Assembly: GCF_029168945.1 (NCBI RefSeq)
Contig: NC_083603.1
Span: 19,282,001 to 19,346,000, forward strand
Length of the DNA: 64,000 bases
Reading direction: 5' to 3'
Origin: Cannabis sativa
Lineage: Eukaryota; Streptophyta; Magnoliopsida; Rosales; Cannabaceae
The notes below the pieces were generated by a model. The model worked only from the letters and a program-made list of their open reading frames with translations, ran no database searches and was not told the origin of the DNA. A program made the translations under genes and the position numbers. Of the stretch, positions 11,574-25,199 are shown one piece after another; the first letter of the stretch is position 1, and each line of letters starts with the position of its first letter.

Positions 11574-12227
11574 TTTGAAAATTAGATTAAAGTTGAAAAT
11601 TAATTTAATTAAATTTAGATCAACATAAATTAAGTAATTTTCAATAATGATTTAATTTAATATAATAGACTAAAATATATTATATTTTAATTTGAAAATC
11701 AGTAATTAGTTTATGAATTATCTAGATAGATTTTTTCTAGTTAGACTTTTTGGTATTTTTCTAGATATATTTAATTAAATTAGAAAATTAATATTTAAGT
11801 TGATTTTATTCAAGACACTTGAATATTTGATATTTTTCTTAAGATATTTAATTAAATAGAAAATTATATTTATGTCGAAAATTAATTTATTTAATGTTAG
11901 ACCAACATAAATTAGAATAATTTTTCCAGTTTTATGTTATTTTATTTTAATGAACTTTGAAAAATGTATTTTTATAATACATTGGATTTCGAATTCAGTT
12001 AGACCAACTTATATTATGTAATTTTTATAATATTTATTAGAAATTAATACAAAGGATGGAATTTTTTTTTTTTATTTTTCAGATCTTCCTAGGGTACAAT
12101 TTTATAAATATTAAATTAAAATTTGTATTTAGAGTTATCTAAATTAGTAATTTAAATTAAATAAATAGATTAAAATAAGCATCAAATGAAAATACAACTC
12201 TTCAAAATAATGAGCTTTAGTTTTAAG

Positions 12228-13018
12228 GATATTCGATCTCCATTGTTTGTCCTACATGATTAAATGTTTTCAATATAATCTCGAGACGCTAGACTTCGTC
12301 CCCCATATGGATGGTTATTCGTTGAAGCATTTAACACCGTAACGATCTCAAAAGATAAGTATTTTGTAAGTTTTCTCTATTAGAATCTCCCCTACTGTGA
12401 TTACTTAGAGATAAATTTACGAAGCGTGAAATAATGGTGGAAGCTCATAAAATAAGAATAACCATGACTCTCATCTACCGGAACAACGTTGGATTCTTAT
12501 TTTATCGAAAAAAAAGATTGCTAAAATGGTGTCTATTTTAGATGAGCTGAACACTCTATTCAATGAATGATGTCTTTGATTCTTGCCTACCGGGACATTG
12601 TATCAGTTTGTTAAAAATCTTGGAAATTATTTAAGATGTGCTTGTTTTGTATTTTCACATGTCTTTGTTACTTGCTGAATGCATGACAATTTTTGAATAG
12701 TGTATGAATTTATATTGAACCTATGTTGTTTTCTGTTATTAATTGTTGTAGTATAATTTCGAATCTTAATTCATTGTTAGTCTAACATAACTTGTTTTTT
12801 CAATGGGACAAATCCCAAAGGATTATCATCCATTAGAAAAACATAATAGTGTTAGATCTCGATAGATAAATATTTGTAAATGCAACATCTAGTTGTTCAT
12901 CCAAAGATGACAACTTAGACTAGTGTTTACAATATGAAACAATGAAGAGTTTATAAAATAAGAATGACTTTGACTCTCACCTACTGGGATATCACTGGAT
13001 TCTTATTTTAAACAAAAT
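12228..13018 (+). repeat. Duplicated non-coding module in element 2 (copies 12228-12510 and 12758-13018)
   Basis: The same two-copy arrangement as in element 1 is present, with TTCGATCTCCATTGTTTGTC, GATAA and GTTGGATTCTTATTTT landmarks in both copies. Spacing between copies is also kept (about 530 bp start to start). Confidence 0.65.
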
Positions 13019-13479
13019 TATCCTTTAATTTTTCCTTTTAGCTTAGTCATTTTCAATTTGCTTAAATTGTATATCATTGGATGAATTGTTTATAAATCAT
13101 CTGCTTATGATGTCACTCTAATTTCTCTAATGAAATTGAATGGTGCAGATGACTATATTCCCGACATTCTATCCCAAAATAATATAAATCATCGATCTTA
13201 GAAATCTCCTACTTGTATATGCTTACTATATGCCACTTTAACTTAGAGTTAGATTAGTAGTGGTGGTCCAAGAAAGAATAGTTACTCATGAATATTTGGT
13301 ATAAATTTAAGTCTTTGACTTTAAATTTTAGATTCTAAATTGAAATTTTAAATTTCAGTTATCTAGAATACATTTGACAATACAGTATGAATTTCACAAG
13401 TTATTAATATCCATTTTCTGTCAATGAATCCAAAATGTATGTTAATGAATGGAATATGAGTTTAGTATTCTGTGACCAA

Positions 13480-13645
13480 GATCCACTTGGACTATTCTAA
13501 GAACTCTTTATTGTTACTAGACCTAAGTCATCGAAAGACCACAACCACATTCTTATATATCTATGGCATTTGGATCTTGTTCATAGTGGTTGACAAGATC
13601 ATTCTCTGCAAAGAGTCATTATGCCTATATCAACTTGAAAGTAAG
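13480..13645 (+). pseudogene. Pre-integrase fossil of element 2 (5' piece of pol)
   Basis: TGGCATTTGGATCTTGTTCA at about 13563 corresponds to the WHL...H pre-integrase zinc motif of copia. The sequence is collinear with 4800-5000 of element 1 and is cut at 13645 by the solo LTR. Confidence 0.65.
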
Positions 13646-15001
13646 TGTTGGGTTTTATGCCCTAAATAAAACTCCATTTCAATGTAATCTTTATTATTCA
13701 AATATCAATAAAGAAACAGAAGTATTTTCATCACGTATTGTGTCATTTGGTTCATGTTATCATATATTTGTTTATTTGATTTATAAATTCATCCAAATCC
13801 TAGCTTACCACATTTATAATCTTGTTTATTGTGTCTTCAACACAGTGAAAAATAATCAAGATTATGTGATTAAATGCATATTCCTAGATTTATCAGTACA
13901 CATGGTTTAACTGATATGATAATCTACAACATAGTTTACATGCACCTTGGATAAGTGCTATGTCCTTTATAGGGCATTGGTTAAAGTAAAGCTTGGGTTG
14001 GATGCATGGAGCATGCATCGGAAGGGACCGAGATTGAACTTTGAATTAGATATGTTAAACTTACTGTAATATCTATTCGATTCAATATAACCTAGTTGAT
14101 CGTAGATCAAATGATCTTAATCTTGATATGGTTAGGTTCAATCTCAAGAGTATTATACATGTTCTTTGATTTGTTAGTTAAGCCTACTTTTTGGTCAAGG
14201 TGATACGTACATTTTAGGAACATGGTAGTGCAATTGAGTGGGAGTGGTAAACATAGATATGGAATCTATAGCTTCTATCAGGGCATAGAAGTGAAATGAT
14301 GATTTCCTTCGAGCTTGGCTAAATAACCATAAATGGTTGAGTACTCATTTCAGAGATTACGTTTAGTTCACTGAAATATCATTTATAGGTGGCTAAGTGT
14401 TTTAAGGATAAAATACATTGAAGGGTGTAACATATAGAGCGTTCTATATGACTGAGAGTGCAATTCCAAGTTCTATGGTGGATGCAACAAGGAATTAATA
14501 AGTTAGTGAATTTACTTGGTAAATTCTGGGTCTGCTTATTGGAAGCTCAGATATATAGGCCCATGGTCCCCATACTAGTTGAGACAATACTACTTGTAAG
14601 ACTCAGTTAATTGATTTTGATTAATCAATTATAATTCTAAAAATTAGACTATATCTAGTTTATGAATTTTCACTAAGCAAGGGCTTAATTGTGAAGAACG
14701 AGTTTCTAGGGTTAATTTGTTAATTAAGAGACTTTGATTAGCCTAATTAATAAATATATTAAATGACCATATGATTTAATAATTAATTTTTAGTTATTAA
14801 ATAATTAGAATTGGGATTTAAGTGGTTAAATTAGAAAATTGGCATTTTTGAGAAAATAAGATGAGAAAATGAGAAAATGGCAAAATTGCAAAGTGGGGCC
14901 CAATATCCAACCCATGGCCGACCACTCTATAGCAATTTACCATTTAATTTTTTTCATTATTTTAGTGCCAAATAAATCTAACCTAACCCTAGGTGGTTTC
15001 C

Positions 15002-15009
15002 TATAAATA
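15002..15009 (+). promoter_or_regulatory. TATA box of the solo LTR
   Basis: TATAAATA is at the position equivalent to the TATA box in element 1. The TC microsatellite starts about 100 bp downstream, so it would lie in the transcribed part. Confidence 0.55.
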
Positions 15010-15093
15010 GGTAGTGATGGCTTAAGGGAAAAGATAATGCATCTCATTCCTTCAGATAAAAATTTGAGCCTCCTTCCTAACCCTAGCCAAAAC

Positions 15094-15196
<103 letters not shown>

Positions 15197-15383
15197 TCTC
15201 TTCTAAACCGAGCCTATAGTGAAAGAGTCAGTGCCCACACCCATCATGTAGTACTCAATCATAGTGTGTAAGGCTGTGAAGAATCCAGTTTCAGAGAAGG
15301 AGATTCAGACTTAGATCTTGGTGATACTCTACTACAGAAAGGATACAAGGGTTAGATATCTGAGTAGGCATGGCAAAAAGATC

Positions 15384-15525
15384 CATTCATTCGGATCGGA
15401 TCAGTGATCCGATCCGACGGATCATTACTGATCCGAAACATTCGGATAGTTATTGGATCTTGGATCAGATCCGACCCGCCCCACTTAATTTTTTTACGGA
15501 TCGGATCTGACCCGATCCGTTTTAA
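15384..15525. repeat. Left subterminal GATCCGA repeats of the hAT element
   Basis: More than eight GGATC or GATCCGA words in both orientations fall in about 140 bp. The same words return at the right end (about 16765-16910), where GGCGGGTCGGATC-type words dominate. They are candidate transposase-binding sites. Confidence 0.75.
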
Positions 15526-16211
15526 ATATATATTTTTTTTTTTTAAAAAAAAAAGATTTTTACTTTTTAATATATTTTTTTAAGGTGTAAGGTCAGTGGA
15601 ATATCACCATTAGACATATATGATCTACCCATAGACCACACTATATATTATTATTCGAATTAATTACTCTCTCATTTAATTCTTATATATGCGTATATAT
15701 ATAAATAAAAATATATATGCATACTGGCCACTCTATATTTTAATTATTTGATTAAAATAATTATTATTATTTGTAAAATTTCCTATAATAAGAAAGTAAA
15801 GTAACAAATGTTATACATAATAGATCGATTTATGTATAGGCACTGTTAAATATATTAATTTGTACAATAAGTTACACTTTTATAGTATATGACTTTTATA
15901 TATGTATGCAACAATAATTTACATTTAATATAAATATATTATTAATTAATAAGAATAATATTTAATTTTTGTTTATCAAATAAAAATACTAATTAATTAA
16001 ATATTATAATAATGAGTAATTAATTCTATTATTTGACTCTTAAATATTTAATTATTTAAGGGGCATTTGGTAATATTTTTATTTTTTTTATTTTTTTTAA
16101 TTTTTTAATCATAAAAATAAAAGTAATTATTTTTTTTAAAAAAATATGTATTCTATAACCATTTTTGTTTTGTTTTTTTTTTTTAATTTTAAAAATTGAT
16201 AAGAAAAATAT

Positions 16212-16382
16212 CACTACAAAAAATCTTATTTTTAATCACATAAAATTTGTGACTAAAAGTAAAAAGGTTGTAACTAATTATAAATCATCATTATTATGTT
16301 GTGACTAAAATAGGTCCATCACTAAAAGTATTAGTTACAAAAATTACAATTTGTGGTGACTCAGTATAAAAAAATCTTACTT
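16212..16382. repeat. Possible CACTA-type MITE piece inside the hAT element
   Basis: CACTACAAAAAATC at 16212 resembles CACTA-superfamily ends. It is followed by paired GTGACTAAAA and TTAGTTAC words that could fold. I could not find a matching right end or TSD, so it may be a truncated insert or a chance resemblance. Confidence 0.35.
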
Positions 16383-17083
16383 TTATTATTAACATATTTA
16401 TTTTTAAATATTAGGAGCCGTACACAGTAAATCTTGAAGACTAGAAGAACAGCATATAAAAAGTTTATAGTTAATTTCATGTATTTTTTTAGAGGAGATT
16501 TATTTCATGTAATCATCATACTACATTATTATTGATGATTATATTAGTGGAATTTCTAAAATTTGGTAAATTAATTTTTCAATAGTAAAATTACATTTTT
16601 ATGTGATAAGAATTTGATATATTTTTTTTTATTAATTTTGACAAATAAAATAAAAATATATAAGAAAAAAAAATGATGCATTATTAGTTCTTAAACAAAT
16701 AAATTTTGAAAAAAAAATATAAATTTAGATATAAAATATATTTTTTTTTTTTTAAAAAAAAAAAGTTGGGTCGGATCAGATCCGATCCGTATAAGGCGGG
16801 TCGGATCAGATCCGATCCGAGTATCTAATCCAGCGGGGCGGGGCGGGGCAGATCCGTATATGACCTGGATCAGGTTGGATCAGAGTCGGATCAGATCCGA
16901 CCCGCCCCATTGACATTCCTATATCTGAGTGGAAGCAGACATTATATTCCACTACAACCACTGTAAGGTTTCTTATACTTTATATGTGTTTATTTCATAT
17001 TGTTTTAGAAGTTCATATTTATGATGTTAATAACATACTTGTTAGTAAATCTAAGATCCTAGTAAAATAATTCAAACAGTAAG

Positions 17084-17580
17084 ATCATCTATATTCGAAC
17101 ATGGACGTACATTCAGGGGTGGATATGAGTTTTTGTTATATTTGTAAGACGATAACTCTAGATTTTACCTTATGCGAAGAAATTTGAAACATTTGAAAAA
17201 TTTCATGAATTTCTAGCAATGGTGAAAACCATTAAGGTAAGTGATTAAAGATCTTATGAACTAATAAGGGTAGAGAAATATTTGGTAGATATGCAGTTTA
17301 AAGATCATTATGTTGAATTTTGAATTGTATCCAAACTTACCTCTCTAGAAATATTTGCATATTGATGAAAGTAAAAGGTTGATGATTAGTTACTAACAGT
17401 TGCCTAAGTCCTTCTAGGGACATACCCTAGTGATGGAAACATTTCAAAAAGATGGAATGATTGTATACTTAATGTAAACAACTACTAGATTCATTGATGT
17501 CCTGATCGTGACCTTAAAAAAAGCTAGATTCACCAAGGTTTGCATGTTTGATAGCTATTCTAAGTGATTAAGGGTGGATC
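17084..17580 (+). pseudogene. Integrase fossil of element 2 (middle piece of pol)
   Basis: The sequence is collinear with 5020-5465 of element 1, including ACATTCAGGGGTGGATATGA and the FEKF-coding stretch. Stops and frameshifts are throughout. It is cut at 17580 by element 3 and resumes at 27610. Confidence 0.7.
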
Positions 17581-19495
17581 TGTTGGAAATTATTTTACCA
17601 GGATCTAGATTTACTAACAAGTATGTTGGATTAACAACCTAATATGAATTCTAAAACAATGAAAATAAACACATATAAAGTTAGAAAACCTTACAGTGGG
17701 TGCAGCGGAATAATATGACTCCTTCCGTTCAGATCTCTAGCCCTTGATTCCTTTCTGTAGCAGAGCATCACCAAGATCTGAACCTGGATCTTCTTTTCTC
17801 CTTCTTTGATGTAGAAATTCCATAGTCTTCCATACTATGATTGAGATACCACTTGATGTGTGTGGGCACTACTCATCTCACAAGGATTTCGAAATTTCTC
17901 TCTTTTTTTCTCTCTCAATTTCGTGGCTTTTCATACATCTAAGAGAAGAGAGCAAGGTTGCTTTATATAGGAAAAGGGAGAGCACAACTTTCCAAATAAA
18001 CAGTTTCCTTAATTACTGTGTAATCAATTAACTGCCTTATTTAGTGTGATCCACCACTTTCCTATTATAGTTAGGCTTTGATTAGCAATTACATGACAAT
18101 TAAAAAATAAAATAATAATTGGGAAACACAAAGGGAGTGCTTCGGCCATAGAGGGAATATGGGCCTCACTTGGATTTTGCAGTTTCCTCAATTTTATTTC
18201 AAATTCTCCAAAAATGCCATTTTTCCAATTCTAATCATTTAAATGCCAAAACTAATTATTTAATAACTAAAATAGATTATTAAATAATATTGTCATTTAA
18301 AATAATTATTAATTAGACATACAAAGTCTCTTAATTAATAATTAAACCTAGAAACCCTTTTCTTTACGATTTCATCCTTAAACTGTGAGAATTCATAAAG
18401 TAGACATAGTCTAACTTTTAGAATTATAATTGATTAATTAAAATCAATTAACTGAGTCTTACAAGCAGTATGGCCTCAACTAGTATGGGGACCATGGGTC
18501 TATATAACCGAGCTTCCAATAAGTCGAACCGAATTTACCAAGTAAATTCCCTAACTTATTAATTCCTCATTGAATCCACACTTAGAACTTGGAATTGCAC
18601 TCTCAGTCATATAAAAACGCTCTATATGTTCCACGATATAGACACGTCATCAGTTATCCATTGTTATAACCCTAATGTGATCAATGATCCTCTATATAGA
18701 TGATTTACACCTTTGCATGTGATTAAATTACCGTAACACCCTACAATGTATTTTATCCTTAAAACACTTAACCCTGTATAAATGATATTTCACCTAAGTG
18801 AAATGAGATCTCCACCATTTATCTTCGTTTGGTTAAGCTCGAAGAAAATCATCCTTTACTTCTATTTGCCAAATAGAAGCTATAGATTCCATATTTATGT
18901 TAGCGCTCCCCCACTCAATTGCATTACCGTGTTCCCAAAATGTACGTATTACCCTGATACAAAACTGGGCTTAACTAACAAATCAAAGAACACGAATAAT
19001 ACTCTTGAAATTGAGCCTAACCATATCAGTATTTCGATCATGTGATCTAGGATCAACTTATGATATTGAATTGAATAGATATTTACGGTAAGTTTCAAAA
19101 TCTAATTCAAAGTTCAATATCGGTCCATTCCAATGCATATTCCATGCATCCGATACTGGTAAACTTTGCCAATGTCCTGGAAAGGACATAACACTTTTCC
19201 AAGGTGTAAGAATACCTATCGCTGATTATACCATGTCAGTCTAAATCCAGTGTTCTGACAAATCAGGGAATCTACTTTTGAACATGTAATAAAGATTATA
19301 TTCCACTGTGCTGACAACACTATAATCTTTAACCAACCCATATGTTCTGGACTTAAAAAGAATTCATACATTATATACATATAATCATGAAATAAATCAT
19401 GTGAACCATGCAACATAAAATGTTATTTCTGATCTTTATTAATAAGTAAATCTGATTATATGAAATGAGTTTTATTTAGGGCATAAAACCCAACA
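17581..19495 (-). repeat. 3' LTR of element 3
   Basis: On the plus strand it reads TGTTGGAAATTATTTT to GCATAAAACCCAACA. It is the reverse complement of the family LTR and is next to the purine tract at 19496-19506. Confidence 0.92.
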
Positions 19496-19510
19496 AACTC
19501 CCACTTGCAC
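19496..19510 (-). other. Polypurine tract of element 3
   Basis: AACTCCCACTTGCAC on the plus strand is the complement of GTGCAAGTGGGAGTT, identical to the tract of element 1. Confidence 0.8.
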
Positions 19511-19559
19511 TAATATAAAACAAAAAGTGCATTTCAAATAATCATTAACACCTTGATAT

Positions 19560-21420
19560 ACAAATCAAGTGTAATAGTAGTATACTCCTCGTAATAGGAT
19601 CTGATAGGTTGAATTAAACCCAACCTCTTCTCCACCATTACTCTTCCTTAATCACAAAATCCTTGATAATGTGAAATTCCTCTCTATATGTCTACTCTTT
19701 TGGGATACTGGATTCTATACTTTTGGGCAACTACTCTTTTGTTATACAGGAAGTAACCCTGGTAGTTTAGGCAAGTTGGAACACTGCCACAAATGTATAG
19801 AACTTTCCTTAGACTGAAAAAGTATCTTTCCTGCAACTTTTAACATTCAGTCTCTTTCTGGTAGACTAAGAGATTTCAGATAGGTTTTTACACTTCTCCA
19901 AAATCGCTACTCCACCCCCAAAGTAATCACCATCTCATCAGCAGGCTTTCTTGCACACAGGCAAGTCTCAAAATCTGATGTGGTGTAGTCTAAGAGTTTC
20001 AAACAAACACCCTTATTGACTAACATATAGTTCCTCTTCTTAATCTTAAGATTTACTTGATTGTCTTCCAATGTTGCTCTCCTGGATTAATCTGATACTT
20101 ACTTATTACTCCCACTCAACAGCAGGTGTCTGGTCTAAGGCATACAAAAGCATATCTGAGACCTCTCACTGTTGATTTAAGAATTCTTTCATGGCTTTAT
20201 CTTTTCTGGAATAGTTGAAACTTTTCCTTAGATAAATAAAATCTATATCTAAGAAGTTGTGAAGCTTCTATAGATTTTCATTGGAAAGAAAATGCATCAG
20301 CATCTCATGCTTGCATTAGAGTAAGTAATTTCCAGGTATACCACAAGCCATAGGTTTAGATAAACTCAAACCTATAATACTAGGAACAGGAAGTTTTGTT
20401 AAGTCCATTGAATAGACTTATTAACGAAAATTTCCTTTCATGTCCTTGTAATAGAAAACTTTAGGTTACTCCATGTGAATGGATCAAACCATAGTTCTCT
20501 TGGCTTTCTTCTTAGTTTCTTATCTTGACAATCCATTACTTGTTTAAACTCACAATGGATTTTAATCACTAGTGTCTTCCAAGTCATAAGAAGAGTGAGT
20601 TCCTAGAAACTCTCCCACTACAACAAGGTACCGTGAACTATGTCAAAGAAAACTAAATGGTATTGACCTCTTCAGTTGTGTTAAGACAACAGAGGCGGTG
20701 GGATCATCTTGTAAAATAAGATGATAGAACACTTTTGGAATCAAGAAAAAATATCTCCTTTATTTGCTACTTTATGTTTAGACTTAGTCATTTTCTTAGA
20801 AAGTAGTATTTGTTTAAACAAACACTTTCTTGTCTAATGACTATGGGATGCTCCACCCCTAATCACTTAGAATAGCTAACAAACATGCAAACCAAGGTTA
20901 GCAGTTCTAGCTTTTCTTAAGATTTCGATTAGGTCATCCATGAATCTAGTAATGATTTACATTAAGTATACAACCATTACATCATTCTGAAATTTCCATA
21001 TAAGGATTTAGGCAACGACTAGTAACTAATCATCAATATGCAACTCGAATTTCTGGGGAGGTAAGTTTGGATATTATTCAAAATCAAATTAATGATCTTT
21101 GAACTGCATATCTACTAACTTTTTCTCCACCCCTATCAGTTCGTAAGATCTTTAACCACTTACCTTCACCATTGCTAGAAATTCATGAAATTTTTCAAAC
21201 ATTTCAAATTTCTTTTGCATAAGGTAAAATCTAGAGTGATCGTTTTAAGAATACAACGAAAACTCATATCCACCCCTGAATGTACATCCATCTACGAATG
21301 AGATGAAATTACTTTCAGTGGATATAGGCATATTAACTCTTTACAGAGAATGATCTTGTCAAAACCACTATGAACAAGATACAAATGCCATAGATTTATA
21401 AAATATGTGGTTGTGTCTTT
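19560..21420 (-). pseudogene. Fossil copia pol of element 3
   Basis: The sequence is collinear in reverse with the pol fossil of element 1: RNase H and RT traces at about 19640-20560, the linker with the PRRSGRV-like site at about 20607-20636, integrase at about 20860-21330 and the pre-integrase motif at about 21359-21400. No frame is open beyond short stretches. Several lesions look common to elements 1 and 3, which would mean that the damage preceded their spread; a full alignment was not possible here. Confidence 0.75.
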
Positions 21421-21802
21421 TGATGACTTACTTTAGTTACATCAAAGAGTTCTTAGAATAGTGCGCGCAAGTGGATTCTGGTCACAGAATACTAAACTCA
21501 TACAGTTTGAATCCATTGATAGAAAATGGTTATTAAACACTTGTGAAAGTGTAACTGTATAATTAGTAATTCTCTCTTGGACCACCACTACTAATCTAAC
21601 TCTATGATTTGCCTATACAAGTAGGAGATATCTAAGATTGAGGATTTATATCATTTAGGGATAGAATTCCGGGAATATAATCATATGCGTCATCTAATTT
21701 CTTAAGAGAAATTAAGACTTTATATGATTTATAGACCATTCATCCAATGATATGTCATTAAGCTAATTCGAAATGAATAAGCTAAGAGGAATTAGGATAA
21801 TT

Positions 21803-22566
21803 TCGTTTTAAATAAGAATCCAACGATGCTCCGATTAGCGAGAGTCAAAGTAATCTTATTTATACAATCTTCTTGTTTCATATTGTAAAACACTAGTCTA
21901 AGGTGTCACCAATTGATGAACAGCTAGATGTTGCATATACAATATTTATCTTTCGAGATCTAACACTATTATGTTAGTCTAATGGTGAAAATCCATTAGG
22001 GATTTATCTCATTAGAAAAACAAATCAAGTTAGACCAACAATGAAGATTCGAAATTAAACTACAATTTAATAACAGAAAATAACATGGTTCAATACAAAT
22101 TCATACACAATTCAGAAATTATTAAGCACATAGCAAGTAGGAATGACAAGTGAAAATACTAAAACATACAATCCTAAATAATTTCCAAGGTTTTCAACAA
22201 ACTGATATCAGTGTCCCGTTTAGGCGAGAGTCAAAGCTACTATCCATTGAATAGAGTTGTCAGCTCATCTAAAATGTCAAACATTCTAGCAACCTTTTAT
22301 TCGATCAAGATTTGAATCCCCGTTGTCCCGTTTAGGCGAGAGTCAAGGCTATTCTATCTTATGAGCTTCCACCATTGTTTCATAATCTTGCAAGTCTTAT
22401 ACAGTCGCCACCATTAGGGTGGTCATAAACTATATAAAAAAAACTTACAAGATTACTTATCTTTCGAGATTAAACGGTGCTAACTTGCTAATGAACGTTC
22501 CTCCATTAGGGAGAATTACTCACTAAAACAATAGCTATATAAAACCAACAATGGAGATCGAATATC
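21803..22566 (-). repeat. Duplicated non-coding module in element 3 (copies 22300-22566 and 21803-22056)
   Basis: Both module copies occur in reverse orientation, with GGCGAGAGTCAAGG at about 22333, AGCGAGAGTCAAAG at about 21837 and an additional GGCGAGAGTCAAAGC at about 22224. The arrangement matches elements 1 and 2. Confidence 0.65.
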
Positions 22567-25022
22567 CTTATAACAATAAAGCTCATTATTTAATGAAGGG
22601 TGTATTTTCTTCTAATAATGTTTATTTTAATCCATTTATTTTAAATATATATTTATTTAATTAAAATTTCCAATTTAGAATGAAAAATTCCAAATATAAA
22701 TTTTAATTTAATATTTATAAATTATACTTAGATAGATAAATAACATGAATTATTTCCATCTTAGTAATAATTTCCATAAATATTTAGAAAATTATTCAAT
22801 TTAAGTTGTTTCAAAATTAATTTGAATTAATTTACAACTCAAATTTAATTTTCTATAAATATACATTGCATTTTCGAAAATGCTTTAAAATAAAATAAAA
22901 TAAATCCTGGAAAATTACTCTAATTTTATGTTGTCCCAAAATTAATTAAAAAATTAATTTTCAACAAAAAAATATAATTTCCCTATTTAATTAAATATCT
23001 AAGAAAAATTTCAAATATTTAAGTATCATGATTAAAAAATCAACTTAAATATTAATTTTCTATTTAATTAAATACACTAGAAAAATACTTCAAGCAATAC
23101 AGATAATAACTATCTAGACTTTCATTGACTAATTAATCCAATTTCTAATTATAATATATTTTAGTTCATTTATTTTAATTAACCATTAAATGAAAAAGTC
23201 ACTGATTTAAGTTGGTCCAAAATTAAATAAATAGTTTTCAACTTTAATCTATTTTTCAAATAAAATTCGAAATTTCTGCATCAAAGTGATGCAATTTCGA
23301 AATTTTGGGAAATGATTAATAAAATAAAATAAAATATATTTTGAAAATTATTCAAGCTTAAGTTATTCTGAAATAAGATGCCAAACTTAAAATAATTTTC
23401 AACTTTAATTAAATAACATGAAAATAACAATATTAAAGTATCATGATGAAAATCAACTTAGATATTGAAATTTTCAATTTAATTAAATGTATTAAATTCA
23501 AGAAATAAATAATTAAGTAAAGAGGAAACTTAATTATTAATTCTAGTTTAATACTAGGAAAATATTCTAAACTTAGATTGTACCAAAATTAATTAGGAAA
23601 CAATTAATTTCACAATCAATGATATTTTCTTATTTAATATTAGAAATAATAACTAGTACTAGAAATAACTATCTAGAATATATCATTGACTAAGTGTTTT
23701 TCTAAAATTAACTTTAAAATATTACAATGAAAAATAAATTTCATATATTTTAAAAGTTAATTACGTTGCTAATTCAATTTTAATTAGGTTAGACTAATAT
23801 AATTAACCTAATACAATTATTTAAATAAGGCAAATGGGCCTTCACAATTGGGGTAGTTCATGTGAGGGGGAGCTTGGTTCAGTATGTCGTACCCACTTCT
23901 ATGGCCCCCAACTCTCACACAAGGCCCAAAAGAGAGGAATTTAACCTTAAAATAAACAATTGTTATTCATTGAATAAGCCCAAATCTAATTGGGCCTAAA
24001 TAAATTTCCTTATGTCAAAATTTATTTTAGCAACCTAGTCCATTTACTTAGTAAAAACTTAAAAGAGCTCCCTATATGTATCTAAGCCCAAAAGCAAACA
24101 TATAGACTCACACAGGTCAAATGATTTGGATGGACCCTATCATGTCACTAGGTTTACACAGATGAAAGAAGTACAAAATTTACCTGTTACAAATTATTTA
24201 TAAGATCTATCGTCAATTGGACTATGATTAAAATCAGATCAATGGATCATGATCTGTCAACAAGTTAATCATAGCAATTAAGATCAGATAAATAATAGGT
24301 TTGTTAAAAAGTTTTGAATAAACAATATAAACAAACATTGTCCATGTAACAGATGTGAAAACAAGATATTAATATAATTAAATTATTATTCTTAAACTAA
24401 CCAAATAAAGGAAATTAATTTTAAAATATCTAGGTTTATTTGAATCAAATTAAATATCTAATAAGATCAATGATTTGAAAGGAAAGAATCTTCAATATCA
24501 CTTTCAGATCTTATAATTTAATAAAATAAACCAATTTTAAAATAGATTTGGTTAGATAATTATTATTTTAGGAATAAAATAATAAATGAATAATAATTAC
24601 CATAATTATATGTCAAAATATCTCAAATTAAGCAATATTCAAATCTCTACAAAAATATCTATGTTATTTAAATATTTAAGATATGATTTATAAATTTCTA
24701 ATAAGGAAAAAATGATATATATAGAAAAAATATCATTTTTATACTTATAATTTATAAATAATTAAATATTTAACAAAATAACAAATTTTTGAATTTGAAA
24801 AACATTATGGTAAGTATATCTATAAAAATATCTATGTTAATTTCAAATTTATTAATTATTTAATTTGCCATATAAGATAATTTTAATATAATATTTTAAA
24901 TAAAAAGACAAAGTTATCTTTTAATTTAAAATATCTTAAATATCAAAATATCTAATCTTATAATTAAATAACAAATAAATATTAAAGAAGTTAACAAATT
25001 TTTAAATCTGACCATAATAGTA

Positions 25023-25145
25023 AATATTTAAAAATTGGAAACAATCCAAAATAGAAATATTTAAAATTGGAAAAATTCCAAATTGAAAATATTTAAAATT
25101 GGAAACATTTCAATTTAGAAATATTTAAAATTGGAAAAATAAAAT
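25023..25145 (-). repeat. Tandem repeat of about 32 bp in the element 3 leader
   Basis: Four units share the core AAATATTTAAAATTGGAAA, followed by variable AT-rich ends. The repeat is not seen in element 1. Confidence 0.75.
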
Positions 25146-25199
25146 TTGGGAAACAATCCCTTGAAAAAATTGGATTTTTGGGGAAAAAACCCAAAAAAT

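Larger units (their letters stand above)
9041..12227 (+). other. Non-coding leader of element 2 (contains LINE insertion)
   Basis: AT-rich leader sequence is collinear with the leaders of elements 1 and 3, including the CCTTGTGTGAGAGTT block at 10155-10255. Apart from the LINE piece at 10916-11573 there is no coding signal. Confidence 0.6.
15365..16921. mobile_element. Non-autonomous hAT-superfamily DNA transposon
   Basis: The 1557-bp insert has short terminal inverted repeats: TAGGCATGGCAA on the left and TAGGAATGTCAA read inward from the right. It is flanked by a perfect 8-bp duplication TATCTGAG (15357-15364 and 16922-16929). The empty site is known, because family LTRs read GATATCTGA without a break. 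No transposase ORF is present. Both ends carry dense GATCCGA-type subterminal repeats, as seen in hAT elements whose transposase binds subterminal motifs. Superfamily assignment rests on the 8-bp TSD and the TAGG...ATGNCAA ends. Confidence 0.85.

Noticed and set aside
17837..19045. Repeated ORFs of 64 and 87 codons in the element 3 LTRs (also 25951-27154)
   Set aside because: They recur only because the LTR is duplicated. They overlap the promoter region of the LTR on the antisense strand and have no domain.
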